From Artocarpus heterophyllus (Eukaryota; Streptophyta; Magnoliopsida; Rosales; Moraceae), in assembly GCA_025403435.1 (NCBI GenBank), contig CM046345.1, positions 1,426,001 to 1,490,000 of the forward strand: a stretch of DNA of 64,000 bases. Reading direction: 5' to 3'. The notes beneath the pieces were generated by a model. The model had not been told where the DNA came from, did not search any database, and was given only the letters and a program-made list of their open reading frames with translations. How positions within the stretch are numbered: the first letter of the stretch is position 1; the number at the start of each line of letters is the position of its first letter. Position numbers and translations under genes: made by a program. This document shows positions 1 to 10,354 of this stretch, in pieces.

Positions 1-3000
1 AAACATATGTTGTTTTCCACTGTGACTTTCTGATGTAAACTTAATTTATTCTTTTTCCCCTGGATATTCCCTGTCCAGAAGTGATAACCAAGCAAGGCAT
101 TGTTGATGGCTGTTTTTCTTTTAGCTTTCTTGGGCAAGAAAGTAAAAGATTATTTTGAAAGTGATCTTATGGGGTTTTCTGTCAATATATATAGATATGC
201 ATTACAACAAGTACATCGGCGGGCTTACAGCAGATTCTACCATGGATGTTTTACCATAAGGTTCTGGGTGTTTCTACTTTTTTTCTTTTTGTGGAAGGGA
301 AGGCGGCATCTCCTGAAGTATCTAAAGTTTTGGAATCTATTCCTGTGAGTTAATGCACTTATGCTATTAGTGCATAACTTCTGCTTTAATTATTGGTATG
401 TTTGATGTCATAGACTTCTTTGAGTGAAAATAATGCGTTGCTTTCTCAGGGGGTAAAGGTTATATACAGAACAAGAGAGCTGGAAGAGAATCAGGCTAAG
501 AGGTAGGTTAGTCTTGTTACTTTCATGGTTGGACCACGTCCCACAGATTAAAGTTGGACCAAAAGTAGTCTTTTTGCTTTCCCTTATTGATTGGTAATAA
601 ATGAAGATGTAGTGTGTATGATGGTGGAATTTACTATATTTTACTACTTCAGCCAGTTGAATAACAGCTTCTTCTTTTTTTCTTTTCTTTTTTTTTCTGC
701 GTGCAACTGATCAGCCGGATATGGAATGAGACATGGCTGTCAAGTTTCTTTTACAAGCCTTGCAACTATGAACTTTTTGTGAAGCAATCTCTCAACATGG
801 AGATGGCTATCGTCATGGCAAGGGTAAAGTCAGATTCTCATTGCTCTGCTCTTAAATTTTTATCTTTAAAAAATTAGTTTTGATCGCGTTCGACCCACTT
901 TCTCTCTCTTTCTCTCTCTCTCTCTCTCACTAATACTAGGATGCTGGCATGGATTGGATACTTCATCTTGACACTGATGAGTTAATACACCCAGCTGGTG
1001 CTCGGGAGTATTCTTTGAGACAGTTGCTGCTGGATGTTCCCGGGAATGTTGACATGGTTATATTTCCCAACTATGTAAGTGAAATTATGTGGATCTTCCC
1101 TCTGTTTTGATGGCTGGCTGAACCGAAGGACATGTGGCATGCAAAGGATAATTACACATCTATTTCTTATTATTCTTTGTGTATTTTGTTTTCCAGTTTA
1201 GCTAAGATGTTTGCTACTAGATAATCTAACTAACAATGGAATTTGTAATTTTTAGGAGAGCAGCGTTGAACGGGATGATGTTAAGGAACCTTTTACTGAG
1301 GTAAGTGTCCTATATGTTCTCGGCTGTTTTTGTCTTTCACTCGCTGTCGCTTTATCTAACTTCAGGACCTATGACGATGATGTAAAAACTATTCAGTTTA
1401 ATTTATAACTTATTTCTCAACCTCAAAGTCGGTATGCATGTATTACTTTCTAGTCTCTAGAATGGGAACGTTCCATAAATTTTATTCTTGTTCTCTCCAC
1501 AGTTTGTTTCTGAAGACAGATTTAATCTATGTCTTGTCCTCTATCTCCATAAGCAGGTGTCAATGTTCAAGAGGAATTATGACCACCTTCCAAAGGACAC
1601 GTACTTTGGGATGTACAAAGAATCAACTCGTGGTAATCCTAATTATTTTTTGACGTACGGGAATGGGAAATCAGCAGCTCGCATCCAAGACCATCTTCGT
1701 CCTAATGGTGCACACAGATGGCACAATTATATGAAAACTCCAAAGTACTGTAATTTATCGTGAATGAGAAAGTGTTATTTTATTTGGCTTCTTGATTGTT
1801 GTAATTATATCTTGTCTACTTTCGTTTAGGGAGATCAAATTGGAAGAGGCTGCTGTTCTACACTATACATATGCCAAATTTTCAGATTTGACCTCTAGAC
1901 GTGATCGATGTGGCTGCAAGCCTATAAGGGAGGATGTGAAGAGATGCTTTATGCTGGAATTTGACAGATCAGTGAGTTTATTTCTTTATTAGATTCTTTT
2001 GTTGTCTTACTTTCATTTTCTGTAACTACTACAGATGGGTAGGTGTACTTGCAAGAAGTGTCATGACTGCGAATTATGTAGATCTTGATTAAATAAAGGC
2101 TTTTTTCCATGAGAGCTCCTTAAACTTTACGTGATTGGCAAATTGGTCCTTAAACTAAAAATTTTGGCATTTTTTTGGGGGTTAAACGTTGGGTTTTTTT
2201 TTTCTTTGAAATGAAAGTTGGATCTTCTGCAACTTGAAGAAAATGCAAATCCCAACTGTTGGCACTATAAACCTCGTATTTTTAGTTTTTTTTTTAAATA
2301 AAAATTGTTTTCTTATTAAAAGACCAACACTGCCCTTAAGAAATGAGCCACGTGCAAGTCACGTGCAAAATCCATCCAAATTTAAGGGATGTTAACAAAA
2401 AGGACTGTCTATGCGACAAATCCATGAATTCAAGGGGTCAATTGCCAAAATTTTAGTTTAGGGACCAATTTGCCAATCACCTAAATTCTAGGGGTGTCTT
2501 ATGCAAAAAAGCCTAAAATAAAATCTCTTTCTGATTATGTTTTATTATACTGAAACAGGCATTTATAATTGCATCAACTGCAACCGAGCAGGAAATGATG
2601 AACTGGTAAAAGCCTCTTCAACTAATCTTCTTGTTTTATTTAATCTAGAATTATTGGGTAATTCTTGGATTTGAATGTTGCAGATACTGAGGCAACTCTT
2701 AGCATCCAACATGAATCATCTTGTCCTTTTTTGTGTTTTATTTTAGGTACCATGAGCATGTTGTATGGGGTGATAAGGATCTGAAAATGAAACTGTTGCA
2801 AAAGGGCATCTTGACTCGCATATATGCTCCCATGGTAAGCATGATCACAAGATCTTCTTTTATAGGGTGCTCAGTAATGTGAAACAAAATTCCTTGTTCC
2901 TTTTCTTTTCATAAAAACTAGAAACATAGAAAAGAACTTTCTTCTTTTACTCTATCTTTTTCTACTTTCAAGTACTTTGTGCCAAGGCTCCTTTACAATA

Positions 3001-3312
3001 ACTTTCTAAATTCCCTCTTAGACCATAATACAAGGTTTACGAGAATCGGGTGTCTTCAACTCCATCATTGCATCTGCACCAGCAACTCTTTCAAAGCAGA
3101 AGTTTTTATCAACTGTTGATAGTCATAACACATCAAAAGCCGTTGCCTCTGAGTCCCTCCCGTCGAGGAAGATAGGTAGAATCGGTAATAATCAAGCCAC
3201 TGTGAGGAAGGTCTTAGAAGACACTGAAAGTGCTTCATTTCAAGAAGCAGCTGTTCCACCATTGTCACCTCCTGCAAGTGATGGTGACCATTTTACCGTA
3301 GAAGCGTATTGA
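1..3312 (+). CDS. KOB1: KOBITO1/ELD1/ABI8-like glycosyltransferase-like protein, 3' part
   Basis: Spliced gene, 5' end outside or unresolved. Supported exons: about 231-344, 450-502, 715-823, 940-1074, 1256-1300, 1557-1744, 1830-1971, 2559-2605, 2747-2834 and 3022-3312 (stop TGA). Every junction is GT-AG and phases agree, giving about 403 residues. Visible blocks are [40 protein letters not shown] (the HLDTDE acidic motif of a nucleotide-sugar enzyme), [24 protein letters not shown] and RRDRCGCKP. These match, from memory, Arabidopsis KOB1 (At3g08550), a plant-specific membrane protein needed for cellulose deposition, cell elongation and ABA/sugar responses; its biochemical activity is not firmly established. 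The region 78-160 also encodes a coding-like stretch ([11 protein letters not shown], then [10 protein letters not shown] in another frame), so an upstream exon may lie there, but I could not resolve its junctions. One intron carries a MITE (2098-2512), another a CT microsatellite. Confidence 0.88.
895..929. repeat. CT microsatellite in KOB1-like intron
   Basis: Nearly pure (CT)n run just before the 3' splice site of the exon starting at 940. It supplies the polypyrimidine tract of that acceptor. Confidence 0.9.
2098..2512. mobile_element. Fold-back MITE (probably Mutator-like) in KOB1-like intron
   Basis: The two ends are long inverted repeats of about 75-80 bases. The left arm runs from GGCTTTTTT through GTGATTGGCAAATTGGTCC and CTAAACTAAA. 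The right arm contains the reverse complement (GGGACCAATTTGCCAATCAC ... AAAAAAGCC) with few mismatches. Flanks TTAAATAAA and TAAAATAAA could be a 9-bp target duplication with one mismatch, as Mutator-type elements make. There is no internal ORF. It sits between splice sites and leaves the reading frame untouched. Confidence 0.75.
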
Positions 3313-4800
3313 TTCTCATAACATAATTGCTTATTCTTCTTCTTCTTGTCCTTTCTCCTTAACTTGGAAATTAGTTCCTCAAATTTGTGCAATCACAATT
3401 TTTGGAGGGAAGAATCAAGATAGAAAAGAAAGAGCAAGCGTACTTGTTATGGGGATTCATGTGTAGTTGGTTTTTCCCGATCATTGTCCAAGCGGTGTTG
3501 AGAGAGAGAGAGAGATTCTAGCTGAGCTTAAATTAGAAATCATGGTTATTAGTTTATAAACCACAGTATTATTTCTACGTCTTAGCCCATTTAGTGGGGC
3601 CTATGATGTAAAAAATTTGAATTTATTGCTTTTGTAAAATTTGGTAACTTAAGAGTCAAGACAAGCCAAGAAAATGCTTAGAACTTTTGAATTTATGACT
3701 TTTTCATTGCTGAAATTTTTTTCCTGGGAAAGGAAGTTTCTTTGATCTTGGTTTTAGCATGTGTTTTGATTTTTAGAACTAATTGGTTTTAATTAAGTAC
3801 GGTATATTTTAACCGTTATAACAAAAAAATAAAAAGTTATTGTGTAAAACTTTCACATTACATTACAGGTTAACTCCCTTGTCAACAAAAAAGTAAAGAA
3901 AACAACTAAAAATCCGGAAAACGAGAACGACCTTGCCAACAAAAAAGTTAAGAAAACGACTGCAAGTACAGAAGACGACAACAAAATAAAACGATGGAGA
4001 ACGGGGAAACGACAATTAAATCAAAATGTCTTCCAATCAGTAAAAGGAGTAAACACGAAACGAGAAATTTGAAGCTAGCATCAATTAATCAAAACGACAT
4101 TATGGATCCAACGACAATGTAACTTTAATCCACAAGAAAAATGGACAGAAAACGCCAAACGACACTACAAATCCAGACCCAAAAACCACTACAGAAAGCA
4201 ACCTGTAAGCAAAAAATGGACTTAATGGAGCGCAACAATATCATGAAAACGACAGTAACAATGAAACAGCAGCAAACCAAAGACGGAAAAAATAACGACC
4301 TGAAACCTTCAAACGACAATAAAAATTGATATGCTATGTTGACAGTGACACACAAACTAAAGTGTAAATTTTACTTTCGTTTTTGCATAATAAATACACC
4401 GTAAACGTTCAATATTAAAAATACACCTTAAATTTTAAAAACATTAATAATTAAAATCTAATAAATAACAAGCGTCAAAAAACATAGACAATTTTAATTT
4501 TTTAAAAGTAAAGTTTGTTATTTTAAGAAAAAATTAAAGCTTAACAAATAAAAAATGATACTTAACAAAAAATAAAAAAGTAATTATTGCACTTTAATTA
4601 TAAATAATTTTAAAATTTAAAATATACTGTATCAAAATTAAAAGTTTAAAATAAACTATAAAAAAATAAATATTTTAAGATATAACGATACATCTGCTCC
4701 AAACCAAACGAAAGAAGCAAACTACATAGGACAGTACAACGCAATCAGATAATAAAAACGACTGTAGTAGCAAAATTGACTACCACTACTATTGTTGAGT
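3313..4800. other. Intergenic region with AACGAC-rich repeat tract
   Basis: After the KOB1-like stop there is a 3' UTR-like AT-rich stretch, then at about 3870-4330 a tract with roughly ten AACGAC/AAACGACA motifs. Within it, 3869-3985 looks like an imperfect tandem duplication of about 60 bp (two units starting CCTTG[T/C]CAACAAAAAAGT). From 4340 to 4680 the DNA is extremely AT-rich. The short ORFs here (4125-4355 and 4141-4329) are low complexity and I do not call them genes. Confidence 0.6.
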
Positions 4801-4802
4801 CT

Positions 4803-4829
4803 GACACGTCATCATATATGACGTCATCG
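4803..4829. promoter_or_regulatory. Paired ACGTCA bZIP-type sites upstream of HCF153-like gene
   Basis: ACACGTCATC is followed closely by the perfect palindrome TGACGTCA at 4819-4826, about 125 bp upstream of the ATG at 4949. ACGT-core sites of this kind are bound by plant bZIP (TGA/HY5 class) factors. A pair at promoter distance from a photosynthesis gene is plausible as a light-responsive element, but this is inference from motif and position only. Confidence 0.4.
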
Positions 4830-4948
4830 TAAATCTCTTTCTCTCTCCCATTTTCTGTTTTTGTTTTTGTTTTTTTTAAAGACGGTCATCGTTATCTGCA
4901 AAATAAAGATGAGTGTAGTGGATGTTGACGTGGCCAGTGAGAAACGCC

Positions 4949-6183
4949 ATGGCGGGTCTCGTCCTCATCTCCTACTCCATCCCAACATCGCCTCTTCTCT
5001 CTCCATCTCAATCTCCATCAACCAACCACCACCACCACCAGAACCCCATCATTCTCCGACCCACCACCGCGTCGTTCAAGTCCAACCACCGCTTCCCCAT
5101 CTCGCCGGCGGTTCGCTTTCCGACGAGAGACAGAGTCAGAGGCATAAGTCTGGTCACCCGCGCCGGTGCCAGCACCAGCACCTACGTCTTGGCCTTCGTC
5201 TTGCCCTTCTCTCTCGTCGTCCTCACCGTCTTGACCTCCATCAGAATCGCCGATAAGCTCGACAGAGACTATCTTGAGGAGGTGGGTTACATACATACAT
5301 ACATACATATAGATATATATATCTGGGTTTTTGTTGCTTCTGTGTTTTTTGTGTGTAACAGCTTTCCAAAGACCCCAAGATTTATGTTGTAGAATAAATG
5401 GGGCTTTTTAGCATATGAAAATGTATCTGATATGCCAAAGTTATGAGCTTGATTTGTAGAATAATGGGTAATTTTGGAATATGTTCTTTTTGACTTGGAA
5501 GAGAATTTCTAATAGGCGAGTTGCCAAATTTGAGCGCATGAGAAAAATTTCCAATTTTCTCTCTAATGTTATTGTTAAGTTAGCTTTTGGTACTTACTAT
5601 CTTTGGTGTTAAATTTGACACCAATGTAGTGTATGTTAAATTTTGGTTCCTTTGTTTGGAAAGCAAGTTAGAGCTTAAATATTATAGTATGTAAAAGCTT
5701 TACACAACATCATACTTTTATATTATACCATGTGAGAGCTCTACACCGTATATAGTTGCAACTAATAAGTTTTAACTTCCTTCCTAAACACATTTCAGTT
5801 TTCTCGTAACTAACTTTTTAATTGGGGTTGGTAGTTAAGATGTTTTGTTTTGATTTTTGAGAAATAAATTGGAACAAACAATTATAACCGTCATTTGTGT
5901 TTAGTATTGATAGCATTAGAGCAGAACTCAAAGTATTATGCTAAAGTTAACATTTTGACACCAAATTTGATGTTTTGACGTTGTAGCATGTTAAATATAG
6001 CATTACAATACCATGCCTTTTTGCATTAAGTGATTGGTCCAAATTTTCATTGTCCGGAAACAGGTTGCACTTAATCAAGCTGTCAGGGAAGCAGACGAGG
6101 AAGAAGAAGATGATGATTATGAGTCGCCTTTAGAGCAACCTGCCACTCCACGCACTCGTAATCGGCCCAAAAGGGTAGTTTGA
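4949..6183 (+). CDS. HCF153: Chloroplast protein resembling HCF153 (cytochrome b6f biogenesis)
   Basis: Two exons, 4949-5281 and 6064-6183, joined in phase at GAG|GTGGGT...CAG|GTT, give 150 residues. Residues 1-70 are rich in Ser, Pro, His and Arg and end in a TRAG-like site, typical of a chloroplast transit peptide. Next comes one hydrophobic segment (YVLAFVLPFSLVVLTVL, about 78-94), then SIRIADKLDRDYLEE, an acidic run (EADEEEEDDDYE) and a basic tail ending RTRNRPKR. This layout fits, from memory, Arabidopsis HCF153 (At4g31560), a small thylakoid membrane protein needed to accumulate the cytochrome b6f complex. I chose the ATG at 4949 because the transit peptide reads naturally from MAGLVLI; an in-frame ATG at 4922 would add nine residues. 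The intron of about 780 bp starts near a CATA repeat. Confidence 0.7.
5290..5312. repeat. CATA/TATA microsatellite
   Basis: Short (CATA)n run passing into a TATA-rich stretch just inside the single intron of the HCF153-like gene. Confidence 0.8.
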
Positions 6184-6995
6184 CACTTCCTTTTTTGCTG
6201 CTTTGTATTGTACAATTCTTACCTTGTTAGATCAATTAGTGAAAAGTACGGATTTTGGGATTTACTTTTACTTATATTATGTCCTTGTATTGTAATTTGT
6301 AACAACAATTTTGATGATAAATTAGAATGTTCATTTATTTGGCTACCCCTTCCAAACATTGTAGCAGAAAGTAAATCGTCTAATTTGTATATGACATGAA
6401 ATATATGACTATTATTATTAGCACAGATAAGGGGGCAAAAGTCCAAATTATATAACTTGAATATAAGAATATGAAGAATAATAACCATTACAAAGGTCTT
6501 ATTTTGTAGTTTGTAGTCAGCATAAAAAATGATTCAGTAAATTTCAACCAGGTGGTGCTTCCCAAATCCCAAGCCAATAGTCTACATCTTTTTTTCCTAG
6601 TCAAATTAATTTTAGATTCAAGAGCTTCCAAATGGTCACAAAAAAAAATAAAAAAAAATAAAATAAAATCAGCTCTGGACAATCTGGGGCTTCACCAGTG
6701 GAGCTTTGTTGACGGCATTTTACAGAGTTCAAATGCCACCCTGCTTGTAGATGTAGACAACTTCTTTTCCCTTTCAGATTGTCAATAAGAACCTACGTTC
6801 TGCCAAAGCTTCTTTTCAGCATGGTCTCTGCCATTTGAGACTTAAATGTCACATAAATAATAAGAAAAAGCCTTCATAAAAGGAATCTTCAAACAAGACT
6901 TCATAGTGGTCTCTCATTTTTCAATGGTTTCCAGTAATATGGCTATAAATTTATGAGCCAAAAAGCAAATCATAAGAAATGATCAGAGAAAGTCA
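6184..6995. other. Intergenic, convergent 3' ends
   Basis: Lies between the 3' end of the HCF153-like gene and the 3' end of the decayed PPR gene. The ORFs here are short, run on both strands over A/T-rich sequence and show no protein features. I see no gene. Confidence 0.6.
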
Positions 6996-8871
6996 CTAAC
7001 CAGTTAGAGATTTCAGCGTAAGTGTTTGCAATTTCTCCAATATCTGTACAAATTTAATGAAATGTTGAAAGCAAAGATCATCTGCAAAACTGGTGCTTCC
7101 CTCCATATCGAAAATTCGATAGCGGTGTAGAGCTTTCAGCTTGGACTCTAACCCAAAAAACTTCAACCCTGAGACCACCAAGTCTGCTGTTTTCTTCATG
7201 TGTTCTATTAGCACTTCATCATGCACGATCGACCTCGCTTCACTCAGTAGTTTATGCTCTCTCAAGTTTAAATAAACCTTCCTCGCCTCCTCTATTGTGC
7301 CGTGCTTACACATGCTAGAGATGACAGCAGAGTACACAACACCATCTGGGGGGCACCTTTGTTGCATCATCTCATCCAGTACTTCAATGACCTTCTCCGC
7401 TTTACCGGATTTGCACACGTGGAGAATGTCAAGTGCATACTTGAACTCCATAGGCCCGCTACTCACACTGGCCAAGCAATCTCGAACGAGCATCATGGCT
7501 GCATCGATCTCTCCAATATCGCATAGCCCTCTAGCAAGAGAACAATAGGCAGGAACAGAGGGAACACAAGACATCTCAATTATCTTATTGTGACGAGCAC
7601 AAGCCTCCTCGACATTCCCATTTTCAACAAAACATTCAATTGCTACACTCTATGTGGACGAGTCTGGTTGAACATTTATATCCTTCATTCTGTCCAAGAG
7701 CGATAGCACCTTTTTTGCAATTCGAATTTTGTAAAAAGCCTCTATAAGAATGTTGTAGATTGCAACACTATAGTAACCTCTTAGTTTCAAGTCTTAAAAC
7801 ACTTCTAAAGCCATATTTGCTCCATCCACCTTCCTTGCCACAAAGGAGTAGAATTTCGTACGATCATCAATAACAGAAATTCCCAATTTCTGCATCCGCG
7901 CAAGCAACTCATAAAACTCTTTCATTCTTCTCGTCTCAGCATAACACATCAAGATGGGGTTCGCAGTCTCAAAGTTTGGCCCCAAACCCTCCTGAACTGT
8001 CACTCGGAACAGCTTTGTATGCTTTATCAACTTCCTTCAATTCACACAGTCCTTGAATAAGATAGCTATAAATATCCAAATCTGCTCTATACCCCAAGTC
8101 AACCAAATCCTTGAACACATCACAAGCCAACCCAACTTTCCCATCTTCCACGAACGCCTTAACCAACACCCCATAGACAGCCCGATCGACCAAAATCCCT
8201 TTTCCGCTTCATCTCCTTGAACAACTCATACCCCTTCTCCACTCTCCCTCCTTTATACAACCCCATGATCACCGTCCCATACGTAACACCATCCGGTTCA
8301 ACCACATCCCTCCTCATCTCCTCCCAAACCTTTTTTTCCTCCCCAACCATCAATTTCACCATCGTGGTGTAGGCGAAAAGGCTTGCACAATTCGTCTCAT
8401 CCTCCCCAAAGCCTCCAGCATTTCTTTAACTCTCCCACCTTTACAAAGACCCTTTATCAAGATCATAAAAGTGACACTCTCCTCCTTTAGCCCAGCCTCC
8501 TTAAAGTCGTCATAAACAGACAATGCCAAGTCCAAATGCCCGGTTCTAACCAAAGCATCGATGACCCTATTGAACAAAAACACTCTAGGCATAACACCAA
8601 ACTTCTTCATCTTCTCATAAGCATGGTAAACTCTAAGACCCCTATTGGCTTCAGAATGCATTCTTATCAAAATCTCAAACTGTTTCTAACTAGGGGATTT
8701 TCCCTGAGCTTCCATGAGCTCGGGGAGCTGGTCAGCCGACCGATAGCGGTCGGAGCGGTTGAGGCAGCAAGCAAGAGCGTTATAGGGAGCAAAAGTGTGG
8801 CGGTAACCCCTTTGCTTGCCTGCCCAGTGGAAGAACTTGGAGGCGAGAGAAGGGTCGGATTGGACCTTGAG
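6996..8871 (-). pseudogene. Decayed pentatricopeptide repeat (PPR) gene, At4g20740-like
   Basis: Read on the minus strand, a continuous P-class PPR protein is recognisable over about 580 codons but no single frame carries it. It begins near LKVQSDPSLASKFFHWAGKQ (8871), with no ATG in that frame, so the family's N-terminal region (roughly 150 residues, from memory) is missing. In-frame stops lie at 8686-8688, 7794-7796 and 7650-7652. Frameshifts occur near 8360-8390 (also with a small loss), 8200 and 8000-8010. Between the lesions the repeats are well kept, for example VFLFNRVIDALVRTGHLDLA, VTYGTVIMGLYKGGRVEKGY and MCKHGTIEEARKVY. The C-terminal KTADLVVSGLKFFGLESKLK resembles At4g20740 strongly, after which the sequence diverges. 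PPR proteins of this family bind organellar RNA; this copy cannot make one. Confidence 0.88.
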
Positions 8872-8981
8872 GCGGTGGCAGTGCCGGCATCTCTCTCTCT
8901 CTCCCTCTAAAGCTACGTTCTTCCTTTCTCTAGTGTTCTCTCTGTCCTGCTCTGGTCCTCACTTCCCACACACACACACAC

Positions 8982-9008
8982 AAGAGAGAGAGAGAGAGAG
9001 AGAGAGAG
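8982..9008. repeat. CA and GA microsatellites
   Basis: A (CA)n run at about 8968-8981 is followed by a pure (GA)n run, just upstream (minus-strand sense) of the truncated PPR sequence. Confidence 0.9.
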
Positions 9009-9009
9009 G

Positions 9010-10354
9010 TGATCTGTTCCTAAATTTCTTGTACAAATTTCAAATTTCCCTCCGAAGCAAAGTTATTGATAACTTTGTCCCCTATTGTTATATTGGATCA
9101 AATCCTCCCTGAGTTCATATAAATTTATTGTAAATTGTAACTTGATAGTGGTTGTTGTAGCTATATAGCTTGGCAGTAATTCTGAAGTATAATTTCAATC
9201 CTGCCTCCAATAAAAAATAAAAAAATTGCAGCTCTGATATCATTCATTGAAGCGTCGATTCTTTTAAGAATTTATCGCGGATGAGTCACACCACTAATTG
9301 ATAACATACAAGTTTACAAATGGTTTTAATGTGCATAGGTTACCCGGCGGGCTAAAGTGATTAAAATATTAAAAAAATTGACACGATGTTTGATAAGTAT
9401 AGTTATTACTAATTTTTTAGTTTATATTATAGCATTTTTTTTATTTTTAAAATAACGTGTGATAGTTTTATTTTATTTGGTAACAAAAAAATTAATTCTA
9501 GTCAAAAATGTTAAATATCTTATTAATGTCGAAAGTATCTCATCTCTTTTTAGTTTGGTATAACAAATATGGTATTTGATTCCTTAAGTTTAGACTACAC
9601 TTTTAACCATTTTATAAATTTAAATTTTTGTTCAGGCGAAATGTGACAGTACAAAAAAACGACATACGCCCTTTACTTTTGGAACGTCTTGGATCGTCAG
9701 AGAGCCCCTGTAGATGAAAAGACTTGATTTCACTAAACTGACACTGCTATTTGGCTGCTTCGTCCCTACCTGCAAAAGGTGTCCTGAGGATGAAAAGGTC
9801 CCTAAACAAAGTCCAAAGTACTAATGCATTTCTAGCAAATAATTAAATAACTAAATTAATAAAATAACCAAAGAAACAAAAATCAACACCCTTTTCCCAA
9901 TTGAGAAAGTGCCGTTTGGACTTTGGCCAATGTGCTAAGCAGAATGTATCTTAAGATCTTGACTTATCAAGGATAACAGAATTGTCACATGATTCACATC
10001 ATTTTCAAGAGTGTCAAAATTTCAGTAAACTGGTTAAAACACAAATACATAATCCAACCTCAAAAAATTTCTGAGAGAATGTGCAAAGAAAAGAAACACT
10101 AAAGTTACATCCATTCACCACAAAATGGATCTTTCCTGGTGACAAAAAAGGTCCAGAATTTATCCACTCATTTCCCTTCTAAAACAAGACAGTATAGAAT
10201 AAATTGCTCTTAGTCTTCTCATGGATAAGATGATTCCAAACCGAAAACATCACAGTTTCAGGATGTCTGTAAAACCAGTTCATACCACTCCCTTCATAGA
10301 CAAATTCTTGCTTTCTATAATTATCAGGCAGCAATTCTATACGAAAATTCGCCT
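9010..10354. other. Intergenic region, no gene seen
   Basis: AT-rich DNA between the PPR pseudogene and the 3' end of the next minus-strand gene. The last 200-300 bases probably include that gene's 3' UTR. No ORF over 63 codons and no recognisable RNA gene or transposon ends. Confidence 0.5.

Noticed and set aside
4861..5308. Alternative ORFs overlapping the HCF153-like gene on both strands
   Set aside because: They are shadows of its GC-rich first exon. The frame starting at 4949 carries the transit peptide and membrane segment.
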